A DNA stretch of 64,000 nt, taken from SHVO01 sp041905525 (lineage in GTDB: Bacteria; Pseudomonadota; Alphaproteobacteria; Rhodospirillales; Rhodospirillaceae). The stretch spans positions 14,443-78,442 of the forward strand of contig JAYRKY010000016.1 in the NCBI GenBank assembly GCA_041905525.1, read 5' to 3'. This document shows, in pieces, positions 32,143 through 40,877 of this stretch. The notes under the pieces are model-generated. The model was given only the letters and a program-made list of their open reading frames with translations, searched no databases and was not told the origin of the DNA. The first letter of the stretch is position 1. Each line of letters starts with the position of its first letter. The position numbers and the translations under genes are program-made.

Positions 32143-33303
32143 TTATTGGTTGGACGGCCAGCCGCCGATGAGCTCGCGTCCGATGAGAAAGCGGCGGATT
32201 TCATTGGTGCCCGCGCCGATGTCGTAAAGCTTCGCATCGCGAAGGCAACGTTCCACCGGCCAATCTTTCGTGTAGCCCGCGCCGCCCAGAGCCTGGATCG
32301 CTTCGAGCGACACCTTCACCGCATTCTCGGAGGCGAGCAGGATCGCGCCCGCGGCGTCCTGGCGGGTGGTCTGACCCGCGTCGCAGGCCTTGGCGACGGC
32401 GTACACGTAGGCGCGCGCCGAATTGAGCGCGACATACATATCCGCCACCTTCGCCTGCATCAGCTGGAAGGAGCCGATCGGGCGGCCGAACTGGCTGCGC
32501 TCGCGCACATAGGGCAGAACGATGTCGAGGCACTTCTGCATGATGCCCAGCGGGCCGGCGGCGAGCACGGCGCGTTCGTAGTCGAGCCCGCTCATGAGCA
32601 CTTCGACGCCGCGATTGAGCGGCCCCATGATGTTCTCTTCAGGGACTTCGCAGTCTTCGAATACCAGCTCACCGGTGTCCGAGCCGCGCATGCCCATTTT
32701 ATCCAGCTTCTGGGAACAGCTGAAACCTTTGAAACCCTTTTCGATCAGGAAGGCGGTGATGCCGCGGCTTTCCTTCTCGGGCTCTGTCTTCGCGTAGACC
32801 ACGAGCACCTCGGCGTGCGGCCCGTTGGTGATCCAGAACTTCGTGCCGTTGAGGACATAGCGGTCGCCCTTCTTCACGGCGCGCAGCTTCATGCCGACGA
32901 CATCGGACCCGGCGCCGGACTCGCTCATCGCAAGCGCGCCGACGTGCTCGCCAGAGATCAGTTTGGGGAGATATTTCTTCTTCTGCTCCGCGTTGCCCCA
33001 GCGGCGGATCTGGTTGACGCAGAGGTTGGAGTGGGCGCCGTAGGACAGGCCGATCGAGGCGCTCTCGCGGCTCACTTCCTCCATGGCGACGACATGCTCG
33101 AGATAACCGAGGCCCAGGCCGCCGTCCTCTTCCGGAACGGTGATGCCGTGCAGACCGAGGTCGCCCATCGGCTTCCACAGTTCGCGCGGGAACGCATTGT
33201 CGTGGTCGATGCGCGCGGCGAGCGGACCAATCTTGTCGCTCGAGAAGCGACGCGCGGTTTCGCGAATGGCTTCGACGGTTTCGCCCAAATTGAAGTCGAG
33301 AAT
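32143..33303 (-). CDS. ivd: Isovaleryl-CoA dehydrogenase with apparent ATT start
   Basis: 386 residues if initiated at ATT 33303, giving ILDFNLGETVEAIRETARRF, the usual N-terminus. GGGAGG lies exactly 5 bases upstream of this ATT. The alternative TTG (33288) is 20 bases from it, and no ATG or GTG is in frame after the upstream stop. The protein is an acyl-CoA dehydrogenase using FAD: LAMSESGAGSDV, WITNGPHAEVLVVYAK, and catalytic Glu243 in SGLDYERAVLAAGPLG, the position used by isovaleryl-CoA dehydrogenases. It oxidises isovaleryl-CoA to 3-methylcrotonyl-CoA, the substrate of MccAB encoded downstream. Confidence 0.92.
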   Translation of the reverse strand: MLDFNLGETVEAIRETARRFSSDKIGPLAARIDHDNAFPRELWKPMGDLGLHGITVPEEDGGLGLGYLEHVVAMEEVSRESASIGLSYGAHSNLCVNQIRRWGNAEQKKKYLPKLISGEHVGALAMSESGAGSDVVGMKLRAVKKGDRYVLNGTKFWITNGPHAEVLVVYAKTEPEKESRGITAFLIEKGFKGFSCSQKLDKMGMRGSDTGELVFEDCEVPEENIMGPLNRGVEVLMSGLDYERAVLAAGPLGIMQKCLDIVLPYVRERSQFGRPIGSFQLMQAKVADMYVALNSARAYVYAVAKACDAGQTTRQDAAGAILLASENAVKVSLEAIQALGGAGYTKDWPVERCLRDAKLYDIGAGTNEIRRFLIGRELIGGWPSNQ

Positions 33304-33314
33304 AGGAGCCTCCC
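33304..33314 (-). promoter_or_regulatory. Strong ribosome-binding site deciding the ATT start of ivd
   Basis: On the minus strand GGGAGG (33309-33314) is separated by 5 bases from ATT at 33301-33303. The spacing is ideal for ATT and wrong (20 bases) for the TTG five codons downstream. Confidence 0.65.
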
Positions 33315-33481
33315 AGGGTTCGTTTTATTCTTGGTTGCGGCCATTTTGCAGAGGAGCCCCCAGCTTGAACAGGGAATTCAAGGCAAACCTCCTATGCGTC
33401 CGGCGTTTCGCGCACCGGCGTGTCTATGCATAATTCATGCGAACGGGGCCAGAGAAATAAATCGCCCGGGACTGTATTCTT

Positions 33482-33495
33482 CGACCGGTTGGTCG
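33482..33495. promoter_or_regulatory. Candidate operator upstream of the FMN reductase gene
   Basis: Inverted repeat CGACC-GGTT-GGTCG, 22 bases before the start at 33518 and just upstream of its GGGAAG ribosome-binding region. The half-sites resemble those bound by TetR-type regulators. No regulator gene is adjacent; function is inferred from symmetry and position. Confidence 0.4.
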
Positions 33496-33517
33496 GTAAA
33501 TAAAAAGGGAAGCGAAT

Positions 33518-34075
33518 ATGACGAGAATCATCGGCCTATCGGGCAGCTTGCGGAAGGCCTCCATCAACGCTGGCCTGCTGCGCGCGGCGAAGGACGTGAC
33601 GCCGGCCGGGGCCGAACTTGAGATTGAGACGATTCGCGGCATTCCCCTGTACGACGGCGACGAAGAGGCCGCGCACGGGCTGCCGGCCGCGGTGACCGCG
33701 CTGAAGGAGAAGATCGCCGCGGCGGATGGCCTGCTTCTGGTGACGCCGGAATACAACAACGCCATGCCGGGCGTTTTCAAGAATGCGCTGGATTGGCTGA
33801 CGCGCCCGGCGAGCGATGTGAAACGCGTGTTCGGCGGCAAAGCGGTCGGTCTGATCGGCGCGACGCCGAGCGGGTGGGGCACCCTGCTTTCGCAAGCCAG
33901 CTGGCTGCCGGTGTTACGCCATATCGGCGCGCAGCACTGGAGCGGGGGTCGCCTTGCCCTCTCGAAGGGTGGAGACCTGTTCGATAGCGAAGGAAATCTG
34001 AAGGACGAAGCGTCGCGAGGCCAGCTGAAGACCTATATGGAAGGCTTCGTCGCCTTCCTGGGTTCTAAGTCATAA
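33518..34075 (+). CDS. NADPH-dependent FMN reductase family protein
   Basis: 185 residues with a flavodoxin-like fold. The FMN phosphate loop is IIGLSGSLRKASINAGLLRAA at the N-terminus and the flavin-binding VTPEYNNAMPGVFKNALDWL lies near residue 75. Proteins of this family reduce FMN, quinones, azo dyes or chromate with NAD(P)H and often protect against oxidants. The exact substrate is not deducible. GGGAAG precedes ATG 33518. It is divergent from ivd and its last 11 bases overlap the convergent DUF1501 gene. Confidence 0.88.
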   Translation: MTRIIGLSGSLRKASINAGLLRAAKDVTPAGAELEIETIRGIPLYDGDEEAAHGLPAAVTALKEKIAAADGLLLVTPEYNNAMPGVFKNALDWLTRPASDVKRVFGGKAVGLIGATPSGWGTLLSQASWLPVLRHIGAQHWSGGRLALSKGGDLFDSEGNLKDEASRGQLKTYMEGFVAFLGSKS

Positions 34076-35426
34076 ACCCGACATTGGCGGTGGCGAACCG
34101 TCCGATGTTCGGGAAAACCTGGGGAAGCGCAGAGTCGGCGACACCGAACCAGCGGGCGAACGTAGCGCCGTACTGATCGAGCGCGGTGGTCGGAATGAGG
34201 ACGCCGCGCGTGTTGGCGTCGTCGGGCCCACCCAAAGCAAGGGTCGGAAACGTTCCATACACGTCGCCGCCGCGCACGGCGCCGCCAAGCACAAGCTGGT
34301 GCCCGCCCCAGCCATGGTCCGACCCGCTGCCGTTGGACTCGAGGGTGCGACCAAAGTCGGTTTCAGTGAACTGCGTGACGTTGGCGGCAACGCCCATCTC
34401 GACCGTGGCGTCGTACAAGGCGCGCATGGCTTCGCTGACCTGACGCAACAGATCCCAATGCTGCCAGCCTTGCGAGGAGTGGGTATCGAACCCGCCCAGC
34501 GAGGCGAAGAAAACCTGACGTCGCATGCCGGTCGTGCCGCGCAGGCGGATGATATTTGCGATCTGCTGCATCTGGCGGCCCAGACTTGTGCCCGGGAACG
34601 GCGTGGTCAGGGCCGGCGCTTCCCCCGTTGAGCGCAGGAGCTGATTGAGTTCGGCCGCGTCGCGCCGCACGCGGTTGGCGGCCTGCACCAAGGTGAGGCC
34701 GTTGTCGAACGCGAGAATCTCCTGGAGGGCCTGGCCGCGGGCGGCTTGCGCGGACGCGGGCCACGCGCCCAGTCCGTTGGCGGAAAGATCGAAGCCCGGG
34801 TAGAGCGTCGCCGATTGAATCACCGCTCCGGTGGTCATGAGCGCCTGCCCGCTCATCGACACGGCCGCTGGAAAGCGCGCGGCGCCATTGAGGTTCGCCG
34901 AGAGATCGGCAATGCGTCCGACCCAGCCGCTGCCGCCGGCGCCCGAACCGTTCGGATCGCCGGCCTGCTTCTCGATCACCTGATCGGCGTGCGAAAAAAG
35001 ATTGGTGGGCAACGGAACGCTGCGATTGAGGTAGGCCGCGCGGGTGGTCGGGGCCGCGAGCATCCCGACGTTGGCGACGACGGCCAACTGGCCGGTCGCC
35101 CATAAGGGATGGATCGCCTGAAGGCCGCTGTTGAAGGCGTAAGGCACGGCGCCCGTGCGCGCGACGATCGGAAGAAGCGTCGCGTTGCCGTCGGGGAGAC
35201 CGAGGTTCCGTCGGATCGCGCGATAGGAATTGTAGTGCGCGGTTTCCTGCGGCACGACCATGTTGTGACTGTCGTTCCCGCCGAACAGGAATACGCACAC
35301 CAGCGCCTTATAGTCCGGCGCGGACTGCGCGAGTGCGCTCATCCCGCCGAGGCGGGTCATGGCGGCCGCGGACACGGCCCCGGAGAAGATTCGAGCGAGC
35401 GCGCGGCGGGAGAGTGTCGGGTGCAT
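34065..35426 (-). CDS. DUF1501 family exported protein
   Basis: 453 residues. The N-terminus carries twin arginines (LSRRALARIFSGAVSAAAM) followed by a hydrophobic stretch, consistent with Tat export. Family features: ALVCVFLFGGNDSHNMVVP, the central GGFDTHSSQ, and ETDFGRTLESNGSGSDHGWGGH near residue 355. DUF1501 proteins belong to the alkaline-phosphatase/sulfatase-like superfamily and are usually found next to DUF1800 or PSD1-type partners; function unproven. It lies 10 bases downstream of the DUF1800 gene, so the two are co-transcribed and probably act together outside the cytoplasm. Confidence 0.9.
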   Translation of the reverse strand: MHPTLSRRALARIFSGAVSAAAMTRLGGMSALAQSAPDYKALVCVFLFGGNDSHNMVVPQETAHYNSYRAIRRNLGLPDGNATLLPIVARTGAVPYAFNSGLQAIHPLWATGQLAVVANVGMLAAPTTRAAYLNRSVPLPTNLFSHADQVIEKQAGDPNGSGAGGSGWVGRIADLSANLNGAARFPAAVSMSGQALMTTGAVIQSATLYPGFDLSANGLGAWPASAQAARGQALQEILAFDNGLTLVQAANRVRRDAAELNQLLRSTGEAPALTTPFPGTSLGRQMQQIANIIRLRGTTGMRRQVFFASLGGFDTHSSQGWQHWDLLRQVSEAMRALYDATVEMGVAANVTQFTETDFGRTLESNGSGSDHGWGGHQLVLGGAVRGGDVYGTFPTLALGGPDDANTRGVLIPTTALDQYGATFARWFGVADSALPQVFPNIGRFATANVGFMT

Positions 35427-35436
35427 TGGCGCGCTC

Positions 35437-37806
35437 CTAATACTGCACGGCGTAAAGGCCGGACACGGCCGTGAGATAGAGCGCGATCTGCATGCGCTCG
35501 GTCGGCGTGCTTTGGGCCGCCATCACGTTGGCCAGACTTTGACGCATGGCCTGCGGCATCCTTCCATACATCAGCGTCTGATCGATCCGATCGATGAGTT
35601 CGACGGGGGTCCTGGCAGTGGTGAACGGCGTCAGGTCCGTCGCAAAGTCCCCGCCCGGGCTGGTGATGACGCGCCAGAAGATGTTACCGCGCAGCACCGC
35701 CTCCGTGGGCGAGTAGATCTGGAACTCCGGTCCATAGAGTCCGCCCGCCTGCGGCACACGGTAGGTGGGCGCGTAGAAGCCGAACACCGACGGCGGCGTG
35801 AGCGGCATCTGCGAGGCCTGCGACATTTCCCACGACAACTGGTTCTCGGGCGTGATGCGCCCGCCGAGCGCCCGCACCAGGGCGGTGAGATGCAAGGTGG
35901 GATCGCGCAAGCGACCGCCGGAGGCGATCGCGGTATCGTTGCGCGCTTCCGGGTCGGTCAGGATCGCGCGCACCACGGCGCGCAGGTCGCCCTTCACACC
36001 GGATCCGTTGTCGTTGAAAACCGCGCTAACGCGGCCCACGTAGGCGGGCGACGGATTGCTGGTCACCATGGAGCGGATCAGACGGGTAGAGATGAAAGGC
36101 GCGACGTTGGGGTGACGGAAGACGCAATCGAGCGTCGCGTCCATATCGGCGGCGGTGGTTTGGTTGGCCGGAATCGCGCAGCCGAGGAACGCTTTCGCCC
36201 GCATGTCGTGGTTGACATCCTTTGGCTGTAGCGGTCCCGAAAAATCCTCGAAGTTATTGTTGCGGGCGCCGGGGTAGGTCCATCCGGTGAAGGCGAGCGC
36301 AATCTGCTGAACCGTCGCCTGGTCATAGGTCGGGATCGGCTGCTGGTTCGCATCGAGGCGCGGCGTGCCGTCGGCGTTGAGTTCCCACAAGCCGATCGAA
36401 AACAGCTGCAGCAATTCGCGCGGGTAGTTCTCGTTGGCGCCGGCGCCGTTGGCCGGCTTGTTGCTGTTGGCGAGATCGAGATACTTGCCCATCTGCGAGC
36501 TGGTCGAGATCTCGCCCAGCAGCGTGCGGTAATTGCCAAACGCATTGCGCGACAGGATCTGCAGATAGGGGACGATCTCGTTCGGGTAGATATTCTTGTT
36601 CATCGAAATGACGATGATCTGCCCGAGGGCGTAGGCCACGCGCTGGCGAAGCTGGTCGTTGGCGGCGGACAGCCGGCTGAGATATTGCGCGCGTACCACG
36701 CTGTTGTTGTTGCCCTCGGGCAACGTCACCGGCGTTTCGGCCATTGCGAATTGTTCGTTCAGCCAGGCGTCGACGCCGATTTCGCGCACCCGCGCAATGG
36801 AAGCGGCGGTCGGACCGAAGGTCGCTTGCTCGAGCAGCCGCGCGGCGGCGAGGTTGGCGGTTCCTTGCGACGTCCCCGCGTCCGGCTGCCCGGCGACCGT
36901 GATGGTCGCGGCGCCCACAGCGGAGGGTCCGGCCACGCTGGCGGCGCGGATGGTGAACGTGCGCGCCTCGGCTCCGGCCGCCGGCGCAGTGTAAAGGCCG
37001 GTCGGGGAGATGGTTCCGACGTCGGCGTTGCCGCCGACGACATTGTTTACGCTATACGTGACCGAGAGGTTGGTGGCGCCGGTCACGGTAGCCGTGAACT
37101 GGCGCGTGGAGAACGGGGCGATGGTCGAGCCGTTCGGCGAGAGCGACACGGTGATCGCAGGCGGAATCGGCGCCGGCTCCGGGGTCGGGGTCGGGGTCGG
37201 CGTGGGGCTCGTGCCCGAGGCCGCCACCGTATAGGTGACACTGCCGCTGGTGGTGCCGCCAAGGCCCGGACGTATGACCTTCACGCCCAACTTCTTGCCC
37301 GCCTGTGCGGCGACGGTCGCGCCGGTCGCGCGCATGCTGGTGGGCGACACATAGTTCGTGTTGAGCGTGACGTCGCCGACCTGCACCACGGAGTCCGGCG
37401 TGAAGTTGGCGCCGTTCAACGAGATGGTGAACGCGCCGACAGGGCCCGAGGCCGGCGAGATGCTCCACAACTGCACGGCGGGATAGGTGATCTTCAGCGT
37501 GACGGCGTCCGATTTGTCGGGATAAGCCGTGCTGGTCGCCCTCACGCTGACTTGTCCGCCGGTGGGCGGCACGGCGGGCGCGAGATAAAGGCCGGTGGAG
37601 GAGACGGTGCCGACGGTGGTGTTGCCGCCGGAGATGCCATCGACGGACCACCTGACGGTGTCCGGAGAAAGAGGGACATAGGCGGTGAGTTGGCGGGTCT
37701 GCCCGACCACAACACTGCCCGCGCTGTAGACGGTGATGTTCTGCGCAATGGCGTCGCCTGCCCACAGGCATGCCACTACGAACAAAAGAAGCCTTATCGC
37801 TTTCAT
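35437..37806 (-). CDS. DUF1800 family exported protein with Ig/IPT-like domains
   Basis: 789 residues. A Sec signal peptide (MKAIRLLLFVVACLWAGDAIA) is followed by beta-rich modules. The first is a bacterial Ig-like domain (GGNTTVGTVSSTGLYLAPAV), then an IPT/TIG-type domain (SISPASGPVGAFTISLNGANF), a Thr-Pro linker (TPTPTPTPEP) and a second Ig-like repeat (GGNADVGTISPTGLYTAPAA). The DUF1800 region begins near residue 320 (AARLLEQATFGPT) and has LRQRVAYALGQIIVIS, NYPRELLQLFSIGLWELNADG and LVRALGGRITPENQLSW. DUF1800 has no established activity. It is paired with DUF1501 10 bases downstream. Confidence 0.9.
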   Translation of the reverse strand: MKAIRLLLFVVACLWAGDAIAQNITVYSAGSVVVGQTRQLTAYVPLSPDTVRWSVDGISGGNTTVGTVSSTGLYLAPAVPPTGGQVSVRATSTAYPDKSDAVTLKITYPAVQLWSISPASGPVGAFTISLNGANFTPDSVVQVGDVTLNTNYVSPTSMRATGATVAAQAGKKLGVKVIRPGLGGTTSGSVTYTVAASGTSPTPTPTPTPEPAPIPPAITVSLSPNGSTIAPFSTRQFTATVTGATNLSVTYSVNNVVGGNADVGTISPTGLYTAPAAGAEARTFTIRAASVAGPSAVGAATITVAGQPDAGTSQGTANLAAARLLEQATFGPTAASIARVREIGVDAWLNEQFAMAETPVTLPEGNNNSVVRAQYLSRLSAANDQLRQRVAYALGQIIVISMNKNIYPNEIVPYLQILSRNAFGNYRTLLGEISTSSQMGKYLDLANSNKPANGAGANENYPRELLQLFSIGLWELNADGTPRLDANQQPIPTYDQATVQQIALAFTGWTYPGARNNNFEDFSGPLQPKDVNHDMRAKAFLGCAIPANQTTAADMDATLDCVFRHPNVAPFISTRLIRSMVTSNPSPAYVGRVSAVFNDNGSGVKGDLRAVVRAILTDPEARNDTAIASGGRLRDPTLHLTALVRALGGRITPENQLSWEMSQASQMPLTPPSVFGFYAPTYRVPQAGGLYGPEFQIYSPTEAVLRGNIFWRVITSPGGDFATDLTPFTTARTPVELIDRIDQTLMYGRMPQAMRQSLANVMAAQSTPTERMQIALYLTAVSGLYAVQY

Positions 37807-37880
37807 TCTGAAAGCCCCCCGCGCATTCGTCCGGTTACATACGCGTGGCGTGACCGTGCGGTTGCACGGTTAATAAAACA

Positions 37881-38996
37881 CTAATCCAACGTGCGGCGAT
37901 AGCGCTTCAGTGCGAGGGTGGCGACCACCGCCAAGATGATAGCGAGGGGCAACAGGTTCATCCAAATATCCGTGAATCCGCCGCCTTTGAGCATCACGCC
38001 CCGGATCGCGCGGAGGAAGTGCGTGTTGGGGAGAATCTGTCCGATCGCCTGGGCCCATCCCGGCATCGCATAAAAGGGAAACATGAAGCCCGAGAGGAGA
38101 ATCGAGGGCAGGAACATGAAGAAGGTCATTTGCATCGCCTGCATCTGAGAACGGGCGATGGTGGAGAAGAAAAAGCCGATCGACAGATTGACCAGAATGA
38201 ACAGCGACACCGCCGTCAGAAAAGCGAGCGGATTTCCGGAAAAAGGAACGTCGAAGAGAAGGCGCGCGCCAAGCAACATGACGCTGACTTGGATGAACCC
38301 CACAAGGATGTAGGGCGTGATCTTCCCGACCATCACTTCAAGCGGACGCGCCGGCGTCGCGAGCAGAGTTTCGAGGGTGCCGCGCTCGGTCTCGCGCGTG
38401 ATCGCAATGGCGGTCATCATCACCATGGTCATGGTAAGGATCACGCCGAGAAGACCGGGCACGATATTGATCGCCGAACGGCTGGCGGCGTTGTAGCGCC
38501 TGTGCACGACCGCTTCGACCGGCGGCTGGTGCGGCGGGGTGTAGGGCTTCAACGCCTGCTGCACGATTTGCTGGATCGCGCCCGCGCCGGCGCCGGCCGC
38601 CACGGGGTCCGACGCATCGGTGTCCAGAAGCAGCTGCGGCTGGTCGCCGCGGGCAAAATCGCGCTCGAAATTCGGAGGAATCGTCAGCACGAACACCGCA
38701 TCGCCGTTCTTGAGCGCAGCCTCGCCCTCGGCGCGCGTGACGGTGCCGGTGATGTCGAAGTAGAGGGAGTTCTCCATGGCATGCAGCACGGCCCGGCTGG
38801 CGGGCCCTGAGTCGCCCATCTCCACCAGCGTGGGCAGATGCCGCGGGTCGGTGTTTATGGCGTAGCCGAACAGGAGAAGCTGCATGATCGGGATGCCGAC
38901 CATCATGGCGAAGGTGAGCCGGTCGCGGCGCATCTGCACGAACTCTTTCGCGAGAACGGCTTTCACGCGTGCGAGGGAGAAGCGGTCGGCGGTCAT
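37881..38996 (-). CDS. ABC-2 type transporter permease
   Basis: 371 residues. One N-terminal helix (FAMMVGIPIMQLLLFGYAI) is followed by a large periplasmic domain of about 130 residues and five C-terminal helices with the ABC-2 signature near SGFMFPFYAMPGWAQAIGQILPNTHFLRAIRGVMLKGG. This is the YhhJ/YbhR-type permease that works with an HlyD-like periplasmic adaptor to export drugs or other hydrophobic compounds. It overlaps the ATPase gene by 4 bases (ATGA). Only one permease gene is present, so it may act as a homodimer, unlike E. coli YbhFSR with two. Confidence 0.92.
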   Translation of the reverse strand: MTADRFSLARVKAVLAKEFVQMRRDRLTFAMMVGIPIMQLLLFGYAINTDPRHLPTLVEMGDSGPASRAVLHAMENSLYFDITGTVTRAEGEAALKNGDAVFVLTIPPNFERDFARGDQPQLLLDTDASDPVAAGAGAGAIQQIVQQALKPYTPPHQPPVEAVVHRRYNAASRSAINIVPGLLGVILTMTMVMMTAIAITRETERGTLETLLATPARPLEVMVGKITPYILVGFIQVSVMLLGARLLFDVPFSGNPLAFLTAVSLFILVNLSIGFFFSTIARSQMQAMQMTFFMFLPSILLSGFMFPFYAMPGWAQAIGQILPNTHFLRAIRGVMLKGGGFTDIWMNLLPLAIILAVVATLALKRYRRTLD

Positions 38997-39919
38997 TTGA
39001 AGTTATCCTCCGCGCCGCCCATGAGATAGATGAAGGCTTCTTCCAGTCCCGTTTTGGCCGGGACCACTTCAAGCCCCGCCTGGCCGCGCAGCGGCGCGAC
39101 AGCGCGTTCGAGCGCTTCTGCGTCGCGGCCGCTGACATGCAGGGCCGAGCCGAACCGCGCGACCTGCTCAACGCCCGGGGTCCGCTTCAAGCGTCCATAA
39201 ATCGGGTGCAGGTCCCTGCCCTCAATCCGCCAGGTCTTGAGTTGTACTTCGTTTGAGATATCCGCCGCCGCCGCATCGATGAGCTTGCGGCCGTAGGCCA
39301 TGAAGGCGATGTAGTCGCACTGCACGGCCTCGTCCATATAGTGCGTGGACACCAACACCGAGACGCCCTTGTCGGCACGGCCTCTGATCCGCTCCCAGAA
39401 GTCGCGGCGCGCCTTGGGGTCTACGCCGGCCGTCGGCTCATCGAGCAACAGCAGCTGCGGTTCGTGCAAAGAGGCTGCGGCGAGGGCGAGCCGCTGCTTC
39501 CACCCGCCGGACATTTGGCCGGCGAGCTGATCGGCGCGCGGCGTCATCTCGTATTCCTCGAGCGCGTGCGCGACCACGCCGCGCACGTCCGGAAGATCAT
39601 GCAGACGCGCCACGAAGGTCAGGTTTTCGCGCGCGGTCATGTCCTCGTAGAGCGAGAAGCGCTGCGTCATGTAGCCGACGCGCATCTTGATGGCGCGGCT
39701 GTCCTTGATGATGTCGTAACCGAGCGCCGTCCCGCCGCCGCCGTCCGGGCTGAGGAGCCCGCATAACATGCGGATCGTGGTCGTCTTGCCGGAGCCGTTG
39801 GGGCCCAGGAATCCGTAGATCGCGCCCTTCGGGACCTGGATCGAGAAGTCGTCGACGACCCGCTTGCCGCCGAACGTTTTCGTCAGCCCTTGAACGTCGA
39901 TGACGTTTTCAGTTGCCAC
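38993..39919 (-). CDS. ABC transporter ATP-binding protein
   Basis: 308 residues from GTG 39919; the frame is open much further upstream, but that part lies inside the hlyD-like gene. Walker A is GPNGSGKTTT, the signature motif MSGGWKQRLALAAA and Walker B LLLLDEPTAGVDP, followed by the switch His in VSTHYMDEA. The C-terminal domain (from about residue 230) is typical of drug-export ATPases. It overlaps the adaptor gene by 11 bases and the permease gene by 4, so subunit translation is coupled. Substrate is unknown. Confidence 0.94.
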   Translation of the reverse strand: MATENVIDVQGLTKTFGGKRVVDDFSIQVPKGAIYGFLGPNGSGKTTTIRMLCGLLSPDGGGGTALGYDIIKDSRAIKMRVGYMTQRFSLYEDMTARENLTFVARLHDLPDVRGVVAHALEEYEMTPRADQLAGQMSGGWKQRLALAAASLHEPQLLLLDEPTAGVDPKARRDFWERIRGRADKGVSVLVSTHYMDEAVQCDYIAFMAYGRKLIDAAAADISNEVQLKTWRIEGRDLHPIYGRLKRTPGVEQVARFGSALHVSGRDAEALERAVAPLRGQAGLEVVPAKTGLEEAFIYLMGGAEDNFK

Positions 39920-40877
39920 GCGTCTCGGCCTTCTGAGACCGGGCGCGCTGCACCTCGGCGCGCAGCGGCGTACCCGGCGGGGGAACGAACCCGGTGAATC
40001 GCGCCTCGGCCCGGAATACGAGGCGGCTGCGCTGTGAATCGGAATAGATGATGGGCGGCGTGAACTCCGCCTCGTCGGCGACCGAGACAATATCCGCGGC
40101 GGCGTTGTCAGGGCAGCCGTCGCAGGAGATCGCGAGATGCGTTCCGACGGGCACGCGCGCTAGGCTCGGCTCGGGGATATAGAGCACCGCGATCACGCGT
40201 CCGTCCGGCAAGAAGCGCACGGCTGGGACGGTCGGCCCCGCCACCTCGCCCGCGTAGCGCAGGACCCGTTCGACCCGGCCGGCGGCGGGCGCGGCGACCG
40301 TGCGCCGGCGTAGAGTGTCTTCAGCCATCTTCACCTGCTGTTCGGCCTCCTCTACGCCGGCGGCGAGCGCCTTGATCTGGTTTTCACGCGCGGGCAGCTC
40401 GGCGAGCGTCACGCGCTCGCGCGCCTCGGAAACTTTTGCATCGGCGGACTCGGAGGCGGCGACCGCCTCATCCAGACGCGCGCGGGGAATGACGCCCGTG
40501 TCGGCCAGTTCCTGGGCGCGGGCGCGATCGGCGCGGGCGCGGACCTGGACGGCGCGCGCCTGTTGAAGCTGCTCGCGCGCGGCTGCGATTTCGGGCGTAC
40601 GGCCGCCGGCAACAGCGTCGTCGAACTTCGCGGAGGCCGCAGCCGCCCGCGCGCGCGCCGCCTCGAGAGACAAGGTTTCGGTGGTCCGCTCCAGGCTGAA
40701 CAGCACCGCGCCGGCCTGCACGACGGCGCCTTCCGCAACGCCGATCTGATCGATGCGGCCGGCGGTTTCGGGCGCCAGCATGACAAACTCGCCTTCGGCG
40801 TAGCCGTTGAGCGTAGGCGTATCGTTGCCGCAGCCGGCGAGCGCGATGATCGCGAGGGTGGCCGTCAAACGCTTCAT
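39909..40877 (-). CDS. HlyD-family membrane fusion lipoprotein
   Basis: 322 residues. The lipoprotein signal MKRLTATLAIIALAGC puts the lipidated Cys at 16. GYAEGEFVMLAPETAGRIDQIGVAEGAVVQAGAVLFSLE is the biotinyl-lipoyl-like half, a long Ala/Arg/Glu-rich coiled-coil hairpin follows (about residues 70-190), and TVAAPAAGRVERVL returns to the lipoyl fold. YAEGE and the lack of an inner-membrane helix resemble E. coli YbhG. It would link the ABC permease to an outer-membrane channel. It overlaps the tetR-like gene by 4 bases (ATGA) and is the second gene of the operon. Confidence 0.9.
   Translation of the reverse strand: MKRLTATLAIIALAGCGNDTPTLNGYAEGEFVMLAPETAGRIDQIGVAEGAVVQAGAVLFSLERTTETLSLEAARARAAAASAKFDDAVAGGRTPEIAAAREQLQQARAVQVRARADRARAQELADTGVIPRARLDEAVAASESADAKVSEARERVTLAELPARENQIKALAAGVEEAEQQVKMAEDTLRRRTVAAPAAGRVERVLRYAGEVAGPTVPAVRFLPDGRVIAVLYIPEPSLARVPVGTHLAISCDGCPDNAAADIVSVADEAEFTPPIIYSDSQRSRLVFRAEARFTGFVPPPGTPLRAEVQRARSQKAETRGN

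Noticed and set aside
31042..33621. Long plus-strand open frame (859 codons)
   Set aside because: Antisense to mccB and ivd, which are unambiguous enzymes; no protein-like motifs.
34481..34495. tRNA-like T-arm sequence (GGGTTCGATACCC on the minus strand)
   Set aside because: It encodes the conserved GGFDTH motif of the DUF1501 protein; no acceptor or anticodon arm surrounds it.
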